From Chloroflexota bacterium (lineage in GTDB: Bacteria; Chloroflexota; Anaerolineae; Anaerolineales; VGOW01), in contig JACPWC010000121.1 in assembly GCA_016197225.1 (NCBI GenBank), positions 1 to 33,088 of the forward strand: a DNA stretch of 33,088 bases, read 5' to 3'. Made by a program: the position numbers and the translations under genes. Within the stretch, counting starts at the first letter, position 1; the number at the start of each line of letters is the position of its first letter. Below are positions 12,937 through 21,316 of the stretch, piece after piece. The notes beneath the pieces are model-generated. The model had not been told where the DNA came from. It searched no databases and worked only from the letters and a program-made list of their open reading frames with translations.

Positions 12937-15063
12937 ATGGCCGAGACGGCGGAAAAACCGATGGAAAAAATCAGCCTGGATGATCCCCAGCTTTACATTA
13001 ACCGTGAGCTAAGCTCGCTGGAGTTTTTTCGCCGCGTGCTTGAGGAAGCGCAGGATGAAAAGAATCCGTTATTGGAGCGAGTCAAGTTTCTGGCTATCGT
13101 CGGCTCCAACCTGGACGAGTTTTTTATGGTGCGGGTGGCCGGCCTCAAACAGCAAATTGCCGCCGGGGTGGTGGACATTCCCGCCGACGGCCTGATGCCC
13201 GCCGAGCAGTTGGCGGCCATTCGCAAGGCCTCACTCAAACTGATGGAAGAGGCGCGAAAGTGTTTGCGGGAGCAACTGCTGCCAAAGCTCCGCGACTCCG
13301 GCATTCAAATTCTGAATTACGAAGAACTGAACGACAAGCAAAAGGCCAACGTCAAAGATTATTTTGACGAGGTGATCTTCCCGGTGCTCACCCCGCTGGC
13401 GTTCGACCCGGGCCGCCCCTTTCCTCACATCTCTAACCTTAGCCTGAATATCGCCGTTCTCATCCGGGGCAAAAAGAACGGAGAACATTTTGCCCGGCTG
13501 AAAGTGCCGGGAACCCTGCCCCGCCTGGTGCCCATCAAACGATCGTCAGGCGGGACTCGCAAAGACGGCACCGTGCCTTACAACCATTACTTTGTGTGGC
13601 TGGAGCAGGTGATCGCCGCCCACCTCGACGCCCTCTTCCCCGGCATGAAGGTCGTCGAGGCGCATTCCTTCCGCGTCATCCGCGACGCCGACACCACCAT
13701 TCAGGAACTCGAAGCGTCCGATCTGCTGGAATCCATTGAGCAAAGCGTTCGCCAGCGCCGTTTCGGCTCGGTGGTGCGAGTCACCCTCCACGAGACCATG
13801 CCCGATCACATCCGAAACATTTTGATCGAGAACCTGGAGCTGGAGCGCAACGACATCTACATTACCGAAGGGCCGTTGGACTTGAGCAGTCTGATGAGTC
13901 TATACAGCATTGATCGTTATGACTTGAAAGAGACGCCCTTCGTGCCCGCCGTCCCGCCGTCGCTGGACGGCAAGCTGGCCGACGGCAACATTTTCGCCGC
14001 CATTCGACGGGGCGACATTTTACTGCACCACCCCTTCGACTCGTTTATGCCAGTGGTCGAGTTTATGCAAACCGCCGCCGGCGATGCGGACGTGTTGGCG
14101 ATCAAGCAAACGCTCTATCGGGTGGGCCGCAACTCGCCGGTGGTCGAAGCGCTTCTGCAAGCCAGCGAGGAAGGCAAGCAGGTGGCGGTGCTGGTGGAAC
14201 TCAAGGCGCGGTTCGACGAAGAGAGCAACATCACCTGGGCCAAAAAACTTGAAGCCGAGGGTGTCCACGTCGTTTATGGCTTGCTGGGGCTGAAGACGCA
14301 CTCCAAGATCGCGCTGGTGGTTCGCAAAGAGGGCGAAGGCATTCGCCGCTACGTTCACCTGGCAACCGGCAACTACAACACGGTGACGGCGCAGTCCTAC
14401 ACCGACCTGGGCCTCTTCACCGCCGACGAAGACATTGGGGCCGACGCCACCAATCTGTTCAACTACCTCACCGGCTACTCCGAGAAGAAAGACTACCGCA
14501 AACTGCTGGTCGCGCCCATCAACCTGCGCTCGCGCATGGAAGAATTGATCAAGCGCGAGATCGAGCAGGCGCGCAAAGGCGAGAAGGGCCACCTGATCTT
14601 CAAGATGAATGCCCTGGTGGACAAGCCGATGATTCAGTTGCTCTACCAGGCTTCGCAGGCCGGGGTGAAGGTGGATTTGCTGGTGCGCGGCATTTGCTGT
14701 TTGCGGCCCGGCATAACGGGAGTAAGCGACAACATCCGGGTCACCAGCGTGGTAGGCCGCTTCCTTGAACACAGCCGCATCTTCTATTTCCGCAACGGCG
14801 GGGCCGAGGAGATTTACGTGGGGAGCGCCGACCTGATGCCGCGCAACATTGACCGGCGGGTGGAAGTGCTCTTCCCGATCCAGGGCCAGCAATTGATTCG
14901 TCATGTGCGCGACGAAATTCTGGAAACGTACCTGAACGACAACGCCTCGGCCCGCCGCCTTCTGCCTGACGGCAGTTATGAGCGTCTGAAACCGGGGAAA
15001 CAAGGGCCGCTCGCCAGCCAGGGCTGGTTCATCAACCGGCGGCCATTGCCGGTCAAAAAATAG
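12937..15063 (+). CDS. ppk1: Polyphosphate kinase 1
   Basis: 708 residues, typical for PPK1, which reversibly makes polyphosphate from ATP through a phosphohistidine. The N-domain (about 15-120) has YINRELSSLEFFRRVLEEA and NLDEFFMVRVAGLK. The head domain follows, then the two phospholipase-D-like C domains. The histidines expected to be essential are His455 in LKTHSKIAL and His474 in RYVHLATGNYN, 19 residues apart as in the E. coli enzyme. ADLMPRNIDRRVEVLFPI marks the last domain. GGAGG stands about 7 nt before the ATG, and a TATATT at 12903-12908 may be its -10. It follows rex by 87 bp in the same direction but can have its own promoter. Its stop lies inside the hairpin that terminates the convergent RDD gene. 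Confidence 0.97.
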   Translation: MAETAEKPMEKISLDDPQLYINRELSSLEFFRRVLEEAQDEKNPLLERVKFLAIVGSNLDEFFMVRVAGLKQQIAAGVVDIPADGLMPAEQLAAIRKASLKLMEEARKCLREQLLPKLRDSGIQILNYEELNDKQKANVKDYFDEVIFPVLTPLAFDPGRPFPHISNLSLNIAVLIRGKKNGEHFARLKVPGTLPRLVPIKRSSGGTRKDGTVPYNHYFVWLEQVIAAHLDALFPGMKVVEAHSFRVIRDADTTIQELEASDLLESIEQSVRQRRFGSVVRVTLHETMPDHIRNILIENLELERNDIYITEGPLDLSSLMSLYSIDRYDLKETPFVPAVPPSLDGKLADGNIFAAIRRGDILLHHPFDSFMPVVEFMQTAAGDADVLAIKQTLYRVGRNSPVVEALLQASEEGKQVAVLVELKARFDEESNITWAKKLEAEGVHVVYGLLGLKTHSKIALVVRKEGEGIRRYVHLATGNYNTVTAQSYTDLGLFTADEDIGADATNLFNYLTGYSEKKDYRKLLVAPINLRSRMEELIKREIEQARKGEKGHLIFKMNALVDKPMIQLLYQASQAGVKVDLLVRGICCLRPGITGVSDNIRVTSVVGRFLEHSRIFYFRNGGAEEIYVGSADLMPRNIDRRVEVLFPIQGQQLIRHVRDEILETYLNDNASARRLLPDGSYERLKPGKQGPLASQGWFINRRPLPVKK

Positions 15064-15085
15064 GGGCGCTGTGACCGCGCCCCTA
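15055..15085 (-). terminator. Rho-independent terminator of the RDD gene
   Basis: Read on the minus strand, TAGGGGCGC (15085-15077) pairs exactly with its complement (15069-15061) around a 7-nt loop and runs into TTTTTT (15060-15055). The stem contains the stop codons of both convergent genes (ppk1 TAG at 15061-15063 and RDD TAG at 15083-15085). On the plus strand it lacks a strong T tract, so it is primarily a minus-strand terminator. Confidence 0.8.
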
Positions 15086-15886
15086 CTCTGTCTTTCGGCT
15101 CCGGCTGGCTCGCACGATTTCGGCGAGCAAACTTTCTTCGTGCCAGCCGCTCACCTGGCTGGCCGGAACACCCATCTTATCCAACAACGCCTGCAAGATG
15201 CGGCGGGCCAGGATCGAGCGGTTCGCCAGCTCGTAGCGGCGGCGGAGGAAATCTTCGGCTATTTCGATCTCGTGGCCGCTCAACCGTTCGACAGGCAATC
15301 CGGCCACTGCTGCTGAGGCCGACCCGGCCACCACCGACAACGGCGGCTTGACCGTCAAACTTTCCAGCGTGATAGCCGCCCGATCATGCACCACCAACGT
15401 TCCCGCCGCCAGGTCGCCCAGTCGCCGCGATTGCTCGTTGATGAACATCGTCACCACGCCCACGCCGTAGTAGGCGGGCAAGAAATCCACCAGGCGGACG
15501 AGATTGCGGATGATTGACTCGGTGAGCGTGAGCGGAGTGCCATCCGTCCTGATCACGCGCAGGCCCACCCAGCGCTTGCCGGGCGACTGGCCGTTCCAGA
15601 GCATTTCGAAGAGGATGTAGTAGCCCCAGAGGAAGGCAAACGAGATGAGGCCGAAGATGGCTATCAACCAGGCAACTACCGGGCTTTCAGTGTCCAGCCG
15701 ATCTACGAAAAAGAGTCTGGCGAACAGGATTAACGCCAGCAGGACAATGATCTGCAAAACGAAAATGATCAGCGTGTCCACCAGCGCCGCCAGAAAGCGC
15801 GACCCGATGCCGGCCACTTTGTAGCCAAAGGCCACGTTCTCCGGCGTCTCAATGCTCAAATAATCTTCAGGCTGTCCGTTCGACAT
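15083..15886 (-). CDS. RDD family membrane protein
   Basis: 267 residues. The N-terminal half is an RDD domain: GIGSRFLAALVDTLII opens the first helix with the Arg-Asp pair, a second long helix pair follows (about 70-115), and NGQSPGKRWVGLRVIRTDG plus NLVRLVDFLPAYYGVG and RRLGDLAAGTLVV complete the pattern. The C-terminal 100 residues are soluble and helical (EIAEDFLRRRYEL). RDD proteins are poorly defined; some act in transport. Three in-frame starts lie together (GTG 15892, ATG 15889, ATG 15886). GGAG is best spaced (5 nt) for 15886. It is divergent from the SpoIIM-like gene with 13 nt between start codons and belongs to the MoxR locus. Confidence 0.9.
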   Translation of the reverse strand: MSNGQPEDYLSIETPENVAFGYKVAGIGSRFLAALVDTLIIFVLQIIVLLALILFARLFFVDRLDTESPVVAWLIAIFGLISFAFLWGYYILFEMLWNGQSPGKRWVGLRVIRTDGTPLTLTESIIRNLVRLVDFLPAYYGVGVVTMFINEQSRRLGDLAAGTLVVHDRAAITLESLTVKPPLSVVAGSASAAVAGLPVERLSGHEIEIAEDFLRRRYELANRSILARRILQALLDKMGVPASQVSGWHEESLLAEIVRASRSRKTE

Positions 15887-15899
15887 CATCACTCCATCT

Positions 15900-16904
15900 A
15901 TGCAACCCGATCAATTTCTTCAATCTCGTCAGGCGAATTGGAAAGCCCTCACTCAACTGCTCGACCAAAGTCAGAGCGGCGTCGAGCGGCTGTCCACCGA
16001 AGACATCAACCAGTTGGGCCGTCTCTACCGCGCCGCCACTTCCGATTTAGCAGTGGCCCAGCGCGATTTTCCCAACCAGAGGGTGACTGCGTATTTGAAT
16101 CAACTGGTGGCCCGCGCCCACTCGGTGCTTTATCGCAGTGAGCCGTTATCGTTCAAACGCCTCTTGCATTTTGCCACAACGGGCTTCCCGCGCGCTTACC
16201 GCGAAACCTGGGTGTTCACGCTCACGGCGGCGCTGTTGCTAATTATACCGGCGCTGGCGGCGGGCATTAGCACCGCCCTCGAACCGGCCAGCGCCCGCTG
16301 GCTTCTGCCGCCCGAAGCGCAATATCTGATCCCGGCCATCGAAAAGCAGGAGTTGTGGGTTGACATCCCGATTGAAGAGCGGCCTTACGCTTCCTCTTTC
16401 ATCATGCGCAACAACATTCAGGTGGCCTTTCTGGCGTTCGGCGGCGGCATGTTAGCCGGCCTGTTCACAGTGTGGGCGATGATCTTCAACGGCCTGATTC
16501 TCGGCGGGCTGACCGGCCTGACGACGCATTACGGCGTGGGCTTCGAGTTGTGGACGTTCGTCATCGGGCATGGCGTGATCGAGTTGAGCGTGATTTTTGT
16601 GGCCGGTGGATCGGGCCTGACGCTGGGCTGGGCGATTCTTCAGCCGGGACTGTTGCGCCGCCGCGACGCTTTAGCCGTCGCCGCCGGAAAAGCCGTGCGC
16701 CTGGTCATTGGCTGTGTGCCGCTGTTGGTGCTGGCCGGGACGATTGAGGGCTTCATCTCGCCAGCCGAAAACATTCCCTGGCCGATCAAATGGGCGGTTG
16801 GGTTGGGGAGCGGGGTGTTGTTGTATGGGTATTGGCTGAGAGGGGGGAGGAACAAATCACAACCTCGCCCTCGCCTTCAACTCCAAATACCGGTTGATCA
16901 CTGA
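15900..16904 (+). CDS. SpoIIM-like (stage II sporulation protein M family) membrane protein
   Basis: 334 residues. A soluble helical N-terminus (1-95) carries RLYRAATSDLAVAQRDFPNQRVTAYLN, typical of this family before the membrane domain. The SpoIIM domain (about 105-320) has five to six helices, with FIMRNNIQVAFLAFGGGMLAG, TVWAMIFNGLILGG and FVIGHGVIELSVIFVAGGSGL. In Bacillus SpoIIM works in peptidoglycan hydrolysis during engulfment; here no other sporulation gene is visible, and the homologues beside moxR in other phyla have no settled role. ATG start without Shine-Dalgarno, immediately divergent from RDD. Its last 16 codons overlap the convergent DUF58 gene by 48 bp. Confidence 0.9.
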   Translation: MQPDQFLQSRQANWKALTQLLDQSQSGVERLSTEDINQLGRLYRAATSDLAVAQRDFPNQRVTAYLNQLVARAHSVLYRSEPLSFKRLLHFATTGFPRAYRETWVFTLTAALLLIIPALAAGISTALEPASARWLLPPEAQYLIPAIEKQELWVDIPIEERPYASSFIMRNNIQVAFLAFGGGMLAGLFTVWAMIFNGLILGGLTGLTTHYGVGFELWTFVIGHGVIELSVIFVAGGSGLTLGWAILQPGLLRRRDALAVAAGKAVRLVIGCVPLLVLAGTIEGFISPAENIPWPIKWAVGLGSGVLLYGYWLRGGRNKSQPRPRLQLQIPVDH

Positions 16905-18167
16905 AATCGAAAGCTGGTTGGCCGGCACATCCAGCGCCTGCACGCCTTGCCGCCTCAAGGTGTCGAGCGTCACTTGCCGCTCGTCGAGCAGTTGCTCTGC
17001 CGCCGCGCGCTGGTACACGGCCACTGAGCTTTGTGGTCGTTGCCGGGCTGCCGCGTGAACGTCGGGGTCGCTGATGGTGACGACGAGCGGCAGACTGCGC
17101 CGGGCCAGCACCGACACGTGCGCGACCAACGACTGCATACTCAAGCCTCCACTCAAGTCGGTAAAAATCACAACCAGCGACCGCTTGCGTTGTTTGAGCG
17201 CCAGGTAACTGAGCGCGCGCCGGTAATCCGGCTCCACTGGCTCGGCCTCCACCGCGTACAGCAATTCGAGCATCCGGTAAAACTGCCCCCGGCCCTGCTT
17301 CGGGCTGATGAAACGGGAAACGTCGTCGGCGAATGTCATCAGGCCGATCTTGTCGCCCTTGCCGGTGGCAACGTAGGCCAACAGCAGAACGGCGTTCACC
17401 ACGTAATCCAGCTTAGCGATGTTGGCGACCGGGCTTTGCATCATGCGGCCCGTGTCCAGCACGGCGATCACGTTCTGACTGCGCTCGGTTTGATACTCGA
17501 CGGTGACGGGCCGGTTGCGGCGGGCAGTGGCCTTCCAGTTGATGCGGCGAAATTCGTCGTCTGGCAGGTATTCACGCAAACGCTCGAACTCGGTGCCTTC
17601 GCCAAACATGCGCGCGTGGCGCAGGCCCAACTCCTGCAAGCGGTTGCGCCGCAAGAGCAAATCGTAGCGGCGCACGTCGAGCAAGTTGGGGTAGACCTTC
17701 ACCGGGCCGGCGGCTTCAACTCGCGCCTGGCGGGTCATCAAGCCCAGCGGGCCGTTCCAACGCAAGTTCAAATCGCCAAAACGATAATCGCCGCGCCGCA
17801 GAGGACGCACGTGATACTGGCCGCGCCACGCGCTTTGAGCGGCGGCCATCCCCGCGAACAAACGGGACTCGATCTCAAACGTGTCGGGCGGCTCGTCACG
17901 CAACCAGAAGACAGCCGGGCGTCGGCTCCGATTCCGAACCGATAACTCGATCAGGTTGTTCGCGCCGAGATTGAGTTTGGTGTCGTGCCGGCGAGTCACC
18001 TCAAAGCGGCGGATGCTCTCAGCCAGCCGCCAGTCGAATGCCAGCAGAGCAAGGCAAAGCAGAACGTAGAGTCCGGCCACCCACTGCAAGGCGGGCGCCC
18101 AGGTTCCAGCCGCGATGATGGGCGCGGCCAGCAGTAGCAGTAAAATTCCGCGCGTGGTCGGCAACAT
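16857..18167 (-). CDS. DUF58 domain protein (vWA-like), MoxR partner
   Basis: 436 residues from the ATG at 18165-18167; the open frame runs further upstream but that part is read through the moxR 3' end. Two N-terminal membrane helices (about 5-45) are followed by a beta-rich segment and the DUF58 signature GEGTEFERLREYLPDDEFRRINWKATAR split over about 195-225, then VIAVLDTGRMM with the DxG of a metal-site-like vWA fold, and LVVIFTDLSGG. DUF58 proteins act with MoxR ATPases in assembly or maturation of other complexes. Its start overlaps the moxR stop by one base (TGATG), so translation is likely coupled. The C-terminus RYLELKARARL is encoded opposite the end of the SpoIIM-like gene. Confidence 0.92.
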   Translation of the reverse strand: MLPTTRGILLLLLAAPIIAAGTWAPALQWVAGLYVLLCLALLAFDWRLAESIRRFEVTRRHDTKLNLGANNLIELSVRNRSRRPAVFWLRDEPPDTFEIESRLFAGMAAAQSAWRGQYHVRPLRRGDYRFGDLNLRWNGPLGLMTRQARVEAAGPVKVYPNLLDVRRYDLLLRRNRLQELGLRHARMFGEGTEFERLREYLPDDEFRRINWKATARRNRPVTVEYQTERSQNVIAVLDTGRMMQSPVANIAKLDYVVNAVLLLAYVATGKGDKIGLMTFADDVSRFISPKQGRGQFYRMLELLYAVEAEPVEPDYRRALSYLALKQRKRSLVVIFTDLSGGLSMQSLVAHVSVLARRSLPLVVTISDPDVHAAARQRPQSSVAVYQRAAAEQLLDERQVTLDTLRRQGVQALDVPANQLSISVINRYLELKARARL

Positions 18168-19123
18168 CAGCGAGGCACTTCCACCTGGCCGAGCAGGCGG
18201 CGAATGACCGCGTCGGCGTCCAGCCCTTCGATCTCGGCTTCGGGCTTGAGCAGGATGCGGTGGCGGCAAATGGGCAGAGCCACAAACTTCACGTCGTCGG
18301 GCGTGACGTAGTCGCGGCCTTGCAAAGCGGCGTATGTTTTGGAGGCGAGCAGGATGTGCGTGGCGGCGCGGGTGCTGGCCCCCAGCACGATGTCGGGCGA
18401 CTGGCGGCTGGCGGCGGTGAGACGGGCGATGTAATTCAAGATGCCGTCTTCGACGAGCACTTCCTTGATCACCTGGCGGGCCTGGGCAACCGCCTCTGCC
18501 GGGATGAACGGCTTCAGTCCAGCCGCTTCCAAATCGTGAGCGTCGAAGCCGTGATGATAGCGGCGCAGAACTTCCACTTCGGTGTCCAGCGGCGAGTAGG
18601 GAACCAGCACTTTGAACAGGAAGCGATCCAGTTGCGCCTCGGGCAGAGGGTACGTGCCTTCGTACTCGACCGGGTTCTGAGTGGCGATGACCATGAAGGG
18701 CGCATCGAGCAGGTGGCGCTCGCCATCCAGATTCACCTGCCGCTCCTCCATCGCTTCCAACAACGCCGATTGAGTCTTGGCCGGCGAGCGGTTGATCTCG
18801 TCGGCCAGCAGGATTTGAGTGAAGATTGGCCCCTTCTTGAGATTGAAGCGCCCGCTGGCAAGGTCGAACACGCTCGTGCCCAAAATGTCGGACGGCATCA
18901 GGTCGGGGGTGAACTGGACGCGGGTGAATTTGGCTTGCACCAGTTGGGCCAGCGTTTTCGCCATCAGCGTCTTGGCCGTGCCAGGCACGCCTTCGAGCAA
19001 AACGTGGCCGCCGGTGAGGAGGGCGACCACCAAAAGTTCAAACGACTCTTCCTGGCCGACGATGACTTTCTCGGCCTCCTGCCGCAAGCGACGAAACAGA
19101 ATTTGGATGTCTTTGAGTTGCAT
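18167..19123 (-). CDS. MoxR family AAA+ ATPase
   Basis: 318 residues, normal for MoxR. Walker A is GVPGTAKT (45-52), Walker [10 protein letters not shown] (104-112), sensor 1 is [25 protein letters not shown] (split near 145-170), and a lid domain follows with [18 protein letters not shown] and [11 protein letters not shown]. MoxR proteins are chaperone-like ATPases that act on vWA/DUF58 partners. It lies in an operon with DUF58 directly behind it (1-bp overlap) and DUF4350 in front, separated by a 76-bp gap filled by an inverted repeat. ATG start (MQLKD); no strong Shine-Dalgarno. Confidence 0.96.
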   Translation of the reverse strand: MQLKDIQILFRRLRQEAEKVIVGQEESFELLVVALLTGGHVLLEGVPGTAKTLMAKTLAQLVQAKFTRVQFTPDLMPSDILGTSVFDLASGRFNLKKGPIFTQILLADEINRSPAKTQSALLEAMEERQVNLDGERHLLDAPFMVIATQNPVEYEGTYPLPEAQLDRFLFKVLVPYSPLDTEVEVLRRYHHGFDAHDLEAAGLKPFIPAEAVAQARQVIKEVLVEDGILNYIARLTAASRQSPDIVLGASTRAATHILLASKTYAALQGRDYVTPDDVKFVALPICRHRILLKPEAEIEGLDADAVIRRLLGQVEVPR

Positions 19124-19138
19124 GTGATTAGCGTAGTG

Positions 19139-19191
19139 CGTATTTCGTAGTGCGTATCACCTGCAAAACGAGATACGCACTACGAAATACG
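19139..19191. repeat. Inverted repeat between the DUF4350 and moxR genes
   Basis: A perfect 20-bp inverted repeat (19139-19158 and 19172-19191) with a 13-nt loop, built from GTAGTGCGTA and ATTTCGTA units; partial extra units flank each arm. It fills most of the 76-bp gap inside an otherwise tightly packed operon. It could stop, slow or stabilise the transcript upstream of moxR. Confidence 0.8.
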
Positions 19192-19199
19192 AAATACGT

Positions 19200-20351
19200 T
19201 TACGTGTCCTTCACCCAGCCGGCGACCTCTGCCGCAAGCTGGATCATTTCATTCTCGCTCACGTTGCGCCGCGAGAGCCGGGCCAGCAAATCCAACAGCG
19301 CCTTCTCGTTGCAGGCTGGGTCGTACGAGGCCAGCCGGGCGGCGTATTCAGGATCGGGCAACGCGGGCGGCAGGCGGTAGCGATGCCCCAGCGCGCGTTT
19401 GAGCGAATGATGATACTGGCGCAAGACCGCCCGCCGATGCCCGGCCCGGCGGTTGAGGTTGGCAATGGCGGTGATATATTCGAGCGGTGCGCGCCGGGTG
19501 ATGTCTTTTGCCAGAGGCACGGGGCGGCCAAAGCGGCGGCCACTGAACAGCAAAGCTAAAAAGATGACGACGGCCACAAACAACAATGACCGCCCGGCGG
19601 GCGCGGCAAACAGCCAGTCGGTTGGGCCGGCCAGATCGGCGCGAGTGGATCGCAGACCGTGATGCCATTCGTCGAACCAGATCGCGCCGGAGCGGCGGGC
19701 GGCAGAGATGAGATTGAGCGCCAGCGCCGGGTTGCCCGGCTCTTTTAAACCGGCGTTGGAGAACGGGTAAGCCGTCGCGCTGACAATCACCCGCCCCGCC
19801 CCTTTCTCAAACGACACCACCACCGGCCCGCCCTCGACAGCCAGCAGAGTGGCAAAATCACTGCGCTCCGTTTCAAAGTAAGCGAAGGCGCGAACAGTGG
19901 CCGGGGCCGTGAGTGGCGGCGAGTTTAAGAGCGGCGCTTGCGCCGCCAGCGCGGTGGCTTCGGCGCTCAGATAAGCCAAAGTGAAATCGTAGTGGCGGGC
20001 GGCAAAGGCGGCGGCCACCCCATCACCGGCCACCACCAGCGTGCCGCCATCCTCAATCCACTGATCAATCAACTCCCACTCGCCCGGCGTAACGCCCACC
20101 ACCGGCTCCAGCATCAACATCAACCCGGTCTCGTTCGGCACTCTGAATATTTCAAGCGCCTGATCGTCGGGCTGATAGCCAAGTTCGTCGAGCCACAGCC
20201 ACAGCGCGCGCGCGCCGTCCGGTGCGGTTGAACTGCTGGCCAGCGCCGGCGGAACTTCCTGTTGGGTCTGACCGATGGCGGCGAGGACGGTGAGGATCGC
20301 CAGCACCACAAACAAGCCAATCGCCAGCCGCGAGTCGCGTGAGAGTTTCAT
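19200..20351 (-). CDS. DUF4350 domain membrane protein
   Basis: 383 residues. One N-terminal membrane helix (about 8-27, LAIGLFVVLAILTVLAAIG), then an extracytoplasmic domain with SSSTAPDGARALWLWLDELGY, WIEDGGTLVVAGDG and GAGRVIVSATAYPFSNAGL, the pattern of DUF4350 (related to class I glutamine amidotransferase-like folds). A second helix near 255-275 (LLFVAVVIFLALLFSGRRFG) and a cytoplasmic helical tail follow. The ATG overlaps the stop of the DUF4129 gene by 4 bp. It is a constant companion of moxR, DUF58 and DUF4129; its role is not defined. Confidence 0.85.
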   Translation of the reverse strand: MKLSRDSRLAIGLFVVLAILTVLAAIGQTQQEVPPALASSSTAPDGARALWLWLDELGYQPDDQALEIFRVPNETGLMLMLEPVVGVTPGEWELIDQWIEDGGTLVVAGDGVAAAFAARHYDFTLAYLSAEATALAAQAPLLNSPPLTAPATVRAFAYFETERSDFATLLAVEGGPVVVSFEKGAGRVIVSATAYPFSNAGLKEPGNPALALNLISAARRSGAIWFDEWHHGLRSTRADLAGPTDWLFAAPAGRSLLFVAVVIFLALLFSGRRFGRPVPLAKDITRRAPLEYITAIANLNRRAGHRRAVLRQYHHSLKRALGHRYRLPPALPDPEYAARLASYDPACNEKALLDLLARLSRRNVSENEMIQLAAEVAGWVKDT

Positions 20352-21310
20352 TTCTGGCGGCGCAGTTCTGCCACGCGGGCGGCAAACTGTGAATAACTGG
20401 CGTCGTCCAACGGCTGGTAGCCGTACCAGACACGGTCGAACACTTCGACCACATCGCGCAAGACACCGGCCACTTCGGGCAGGTGAGCCACGCTCCGCAA
20501 ATATTCGCGGTTGGTGAGCGAGCGGTCGTAGCGCAACAGCCCGCGCTCGTCGAGCAACAGCAGGGTGGAGAGATACAAGTAACGCACGGCGGCGCGATAA
20601 TCGCCGCTGGCCGACAGCGTTTGCGCTCGCTTGAGGGCAGTCTCGGCAGTCAGTATTTCGTCGGCGTCGCTTCCGTCGAGTGTTGCTTCGGCCTCGGCCG
20701 CAAAGCCGGCGAACAGACTGCGGGCCGCGAACGCCAGAACCAACAACAGCGCCAGCGTTCCCAGCCCGGTGATGATGTAGCCCAGCGCATTGCCATCAAT
20801 AATCATCTGATCCGGCAAGAGCCGGGCCACGAAGCGCCAGAAGGCCTCTTGCAACTTTCGCCACCATTGCTCCAGCAGTGACGGCTGATCCGTTTGCCAT
20901 TGAAATTCGGGCCGGGCCAAAATGTTTTCCAGCGCGCGAATGTCTTGCGCGTTGTGCTTGGGCGGCGGCCAGGCGTCATGAGTCGAACGCATGGCGGCGA
21001 GCAGGTCGTTTAGTTTTTTGAGATCGGGTGGATTGGCGCGAAGTTGGGTAACGAGGAAAGTGTGATCAACGGCGACGACTGACCCGTCGGGCAGGGACAC
21101 GGCAGTGACGGCCTCCCACTCAGTGGCGGCGGTCACCAGTTTGGGGGCGGCGGACTCTGGCGATTCCCCTTGCAGAGTCGTCACCAGAGTCTGCGTGTCT
21201 TGGAGTCTTCGCCAGTATTCGTCGAGCGGCAGTGGCGAGTCACCGGCCTGGGCCGGGCCGACTATCAGCCCCAGCAAGACCAGCGCCACTAACGAGAGGT
21301 AGCGTCTCAC
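20348..21310 (-). CDS. DUF4129 domain membrane protein
   Basis: 320 residues with a signal peptide (ALVLLGLIVGPAQAG), an extracytoplasmic part, one membrane helix (about 180-205, TGLGTLALLLVLAFAARSLF), and a C-terminal DUF4129 domain. That domain includes YRAAVRYLYLSTLLLLDERG, DRSLTNREYLR and VVEVFDRVWYGYQPLDDASY. The start is GTG (21308-21310); no ATG fits as well. It begins 6 nt after the previous gene and overlaps DUF4350 by 4 bp. DUF4129 often accompanies transglutaminase or MoxR systems; here no transglutaminase domain is present. Confidence 0.88.
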   Translation of the reverse strand: MRRYLSLVALVLLGLIVGPAQAGDSPLPLDEYWRRLQDTQTLVTTLQGESPESAAPKLVTAATEWEAVTAVSLPDGSVVAVDHTFLVTQLRANPPDLKKLNDLLAAMRSTHDAWPPPKHNAQDIRALENILARPEFQWQTDQPSLLEQWWRKLQEAFWRFVARLLPDQMIIDGNALGYIITGLGTLALLLVLAFAARSLFAGFAAEAEATLDGSDADEILTAETALKRAQTLSASGDYRAAVRYLYLSTLLLLDERGLLRYDRSLTNREYLRSVAHLPEVAGVLRDVVEVFDRVWYGYQPLDDASYSQFAARVAELRRQK

Positions 21311-21316
21311 AACCGT

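Noticed and set aside
14020-15003. Long open frame on the minus strand opposite ppk1
   Set aside because: It lies wholly within a highly conserved kinase gene, reads as low-complexity His/Gln/Val-rich sequence, and has no ribosome site. It is a high-GC shadow frame.
17031-19150. Long plus-strand frames opposite DUF58 and moxR
   Set aside because: They mirror conserved genes on the other strand and show no domain or start signal.
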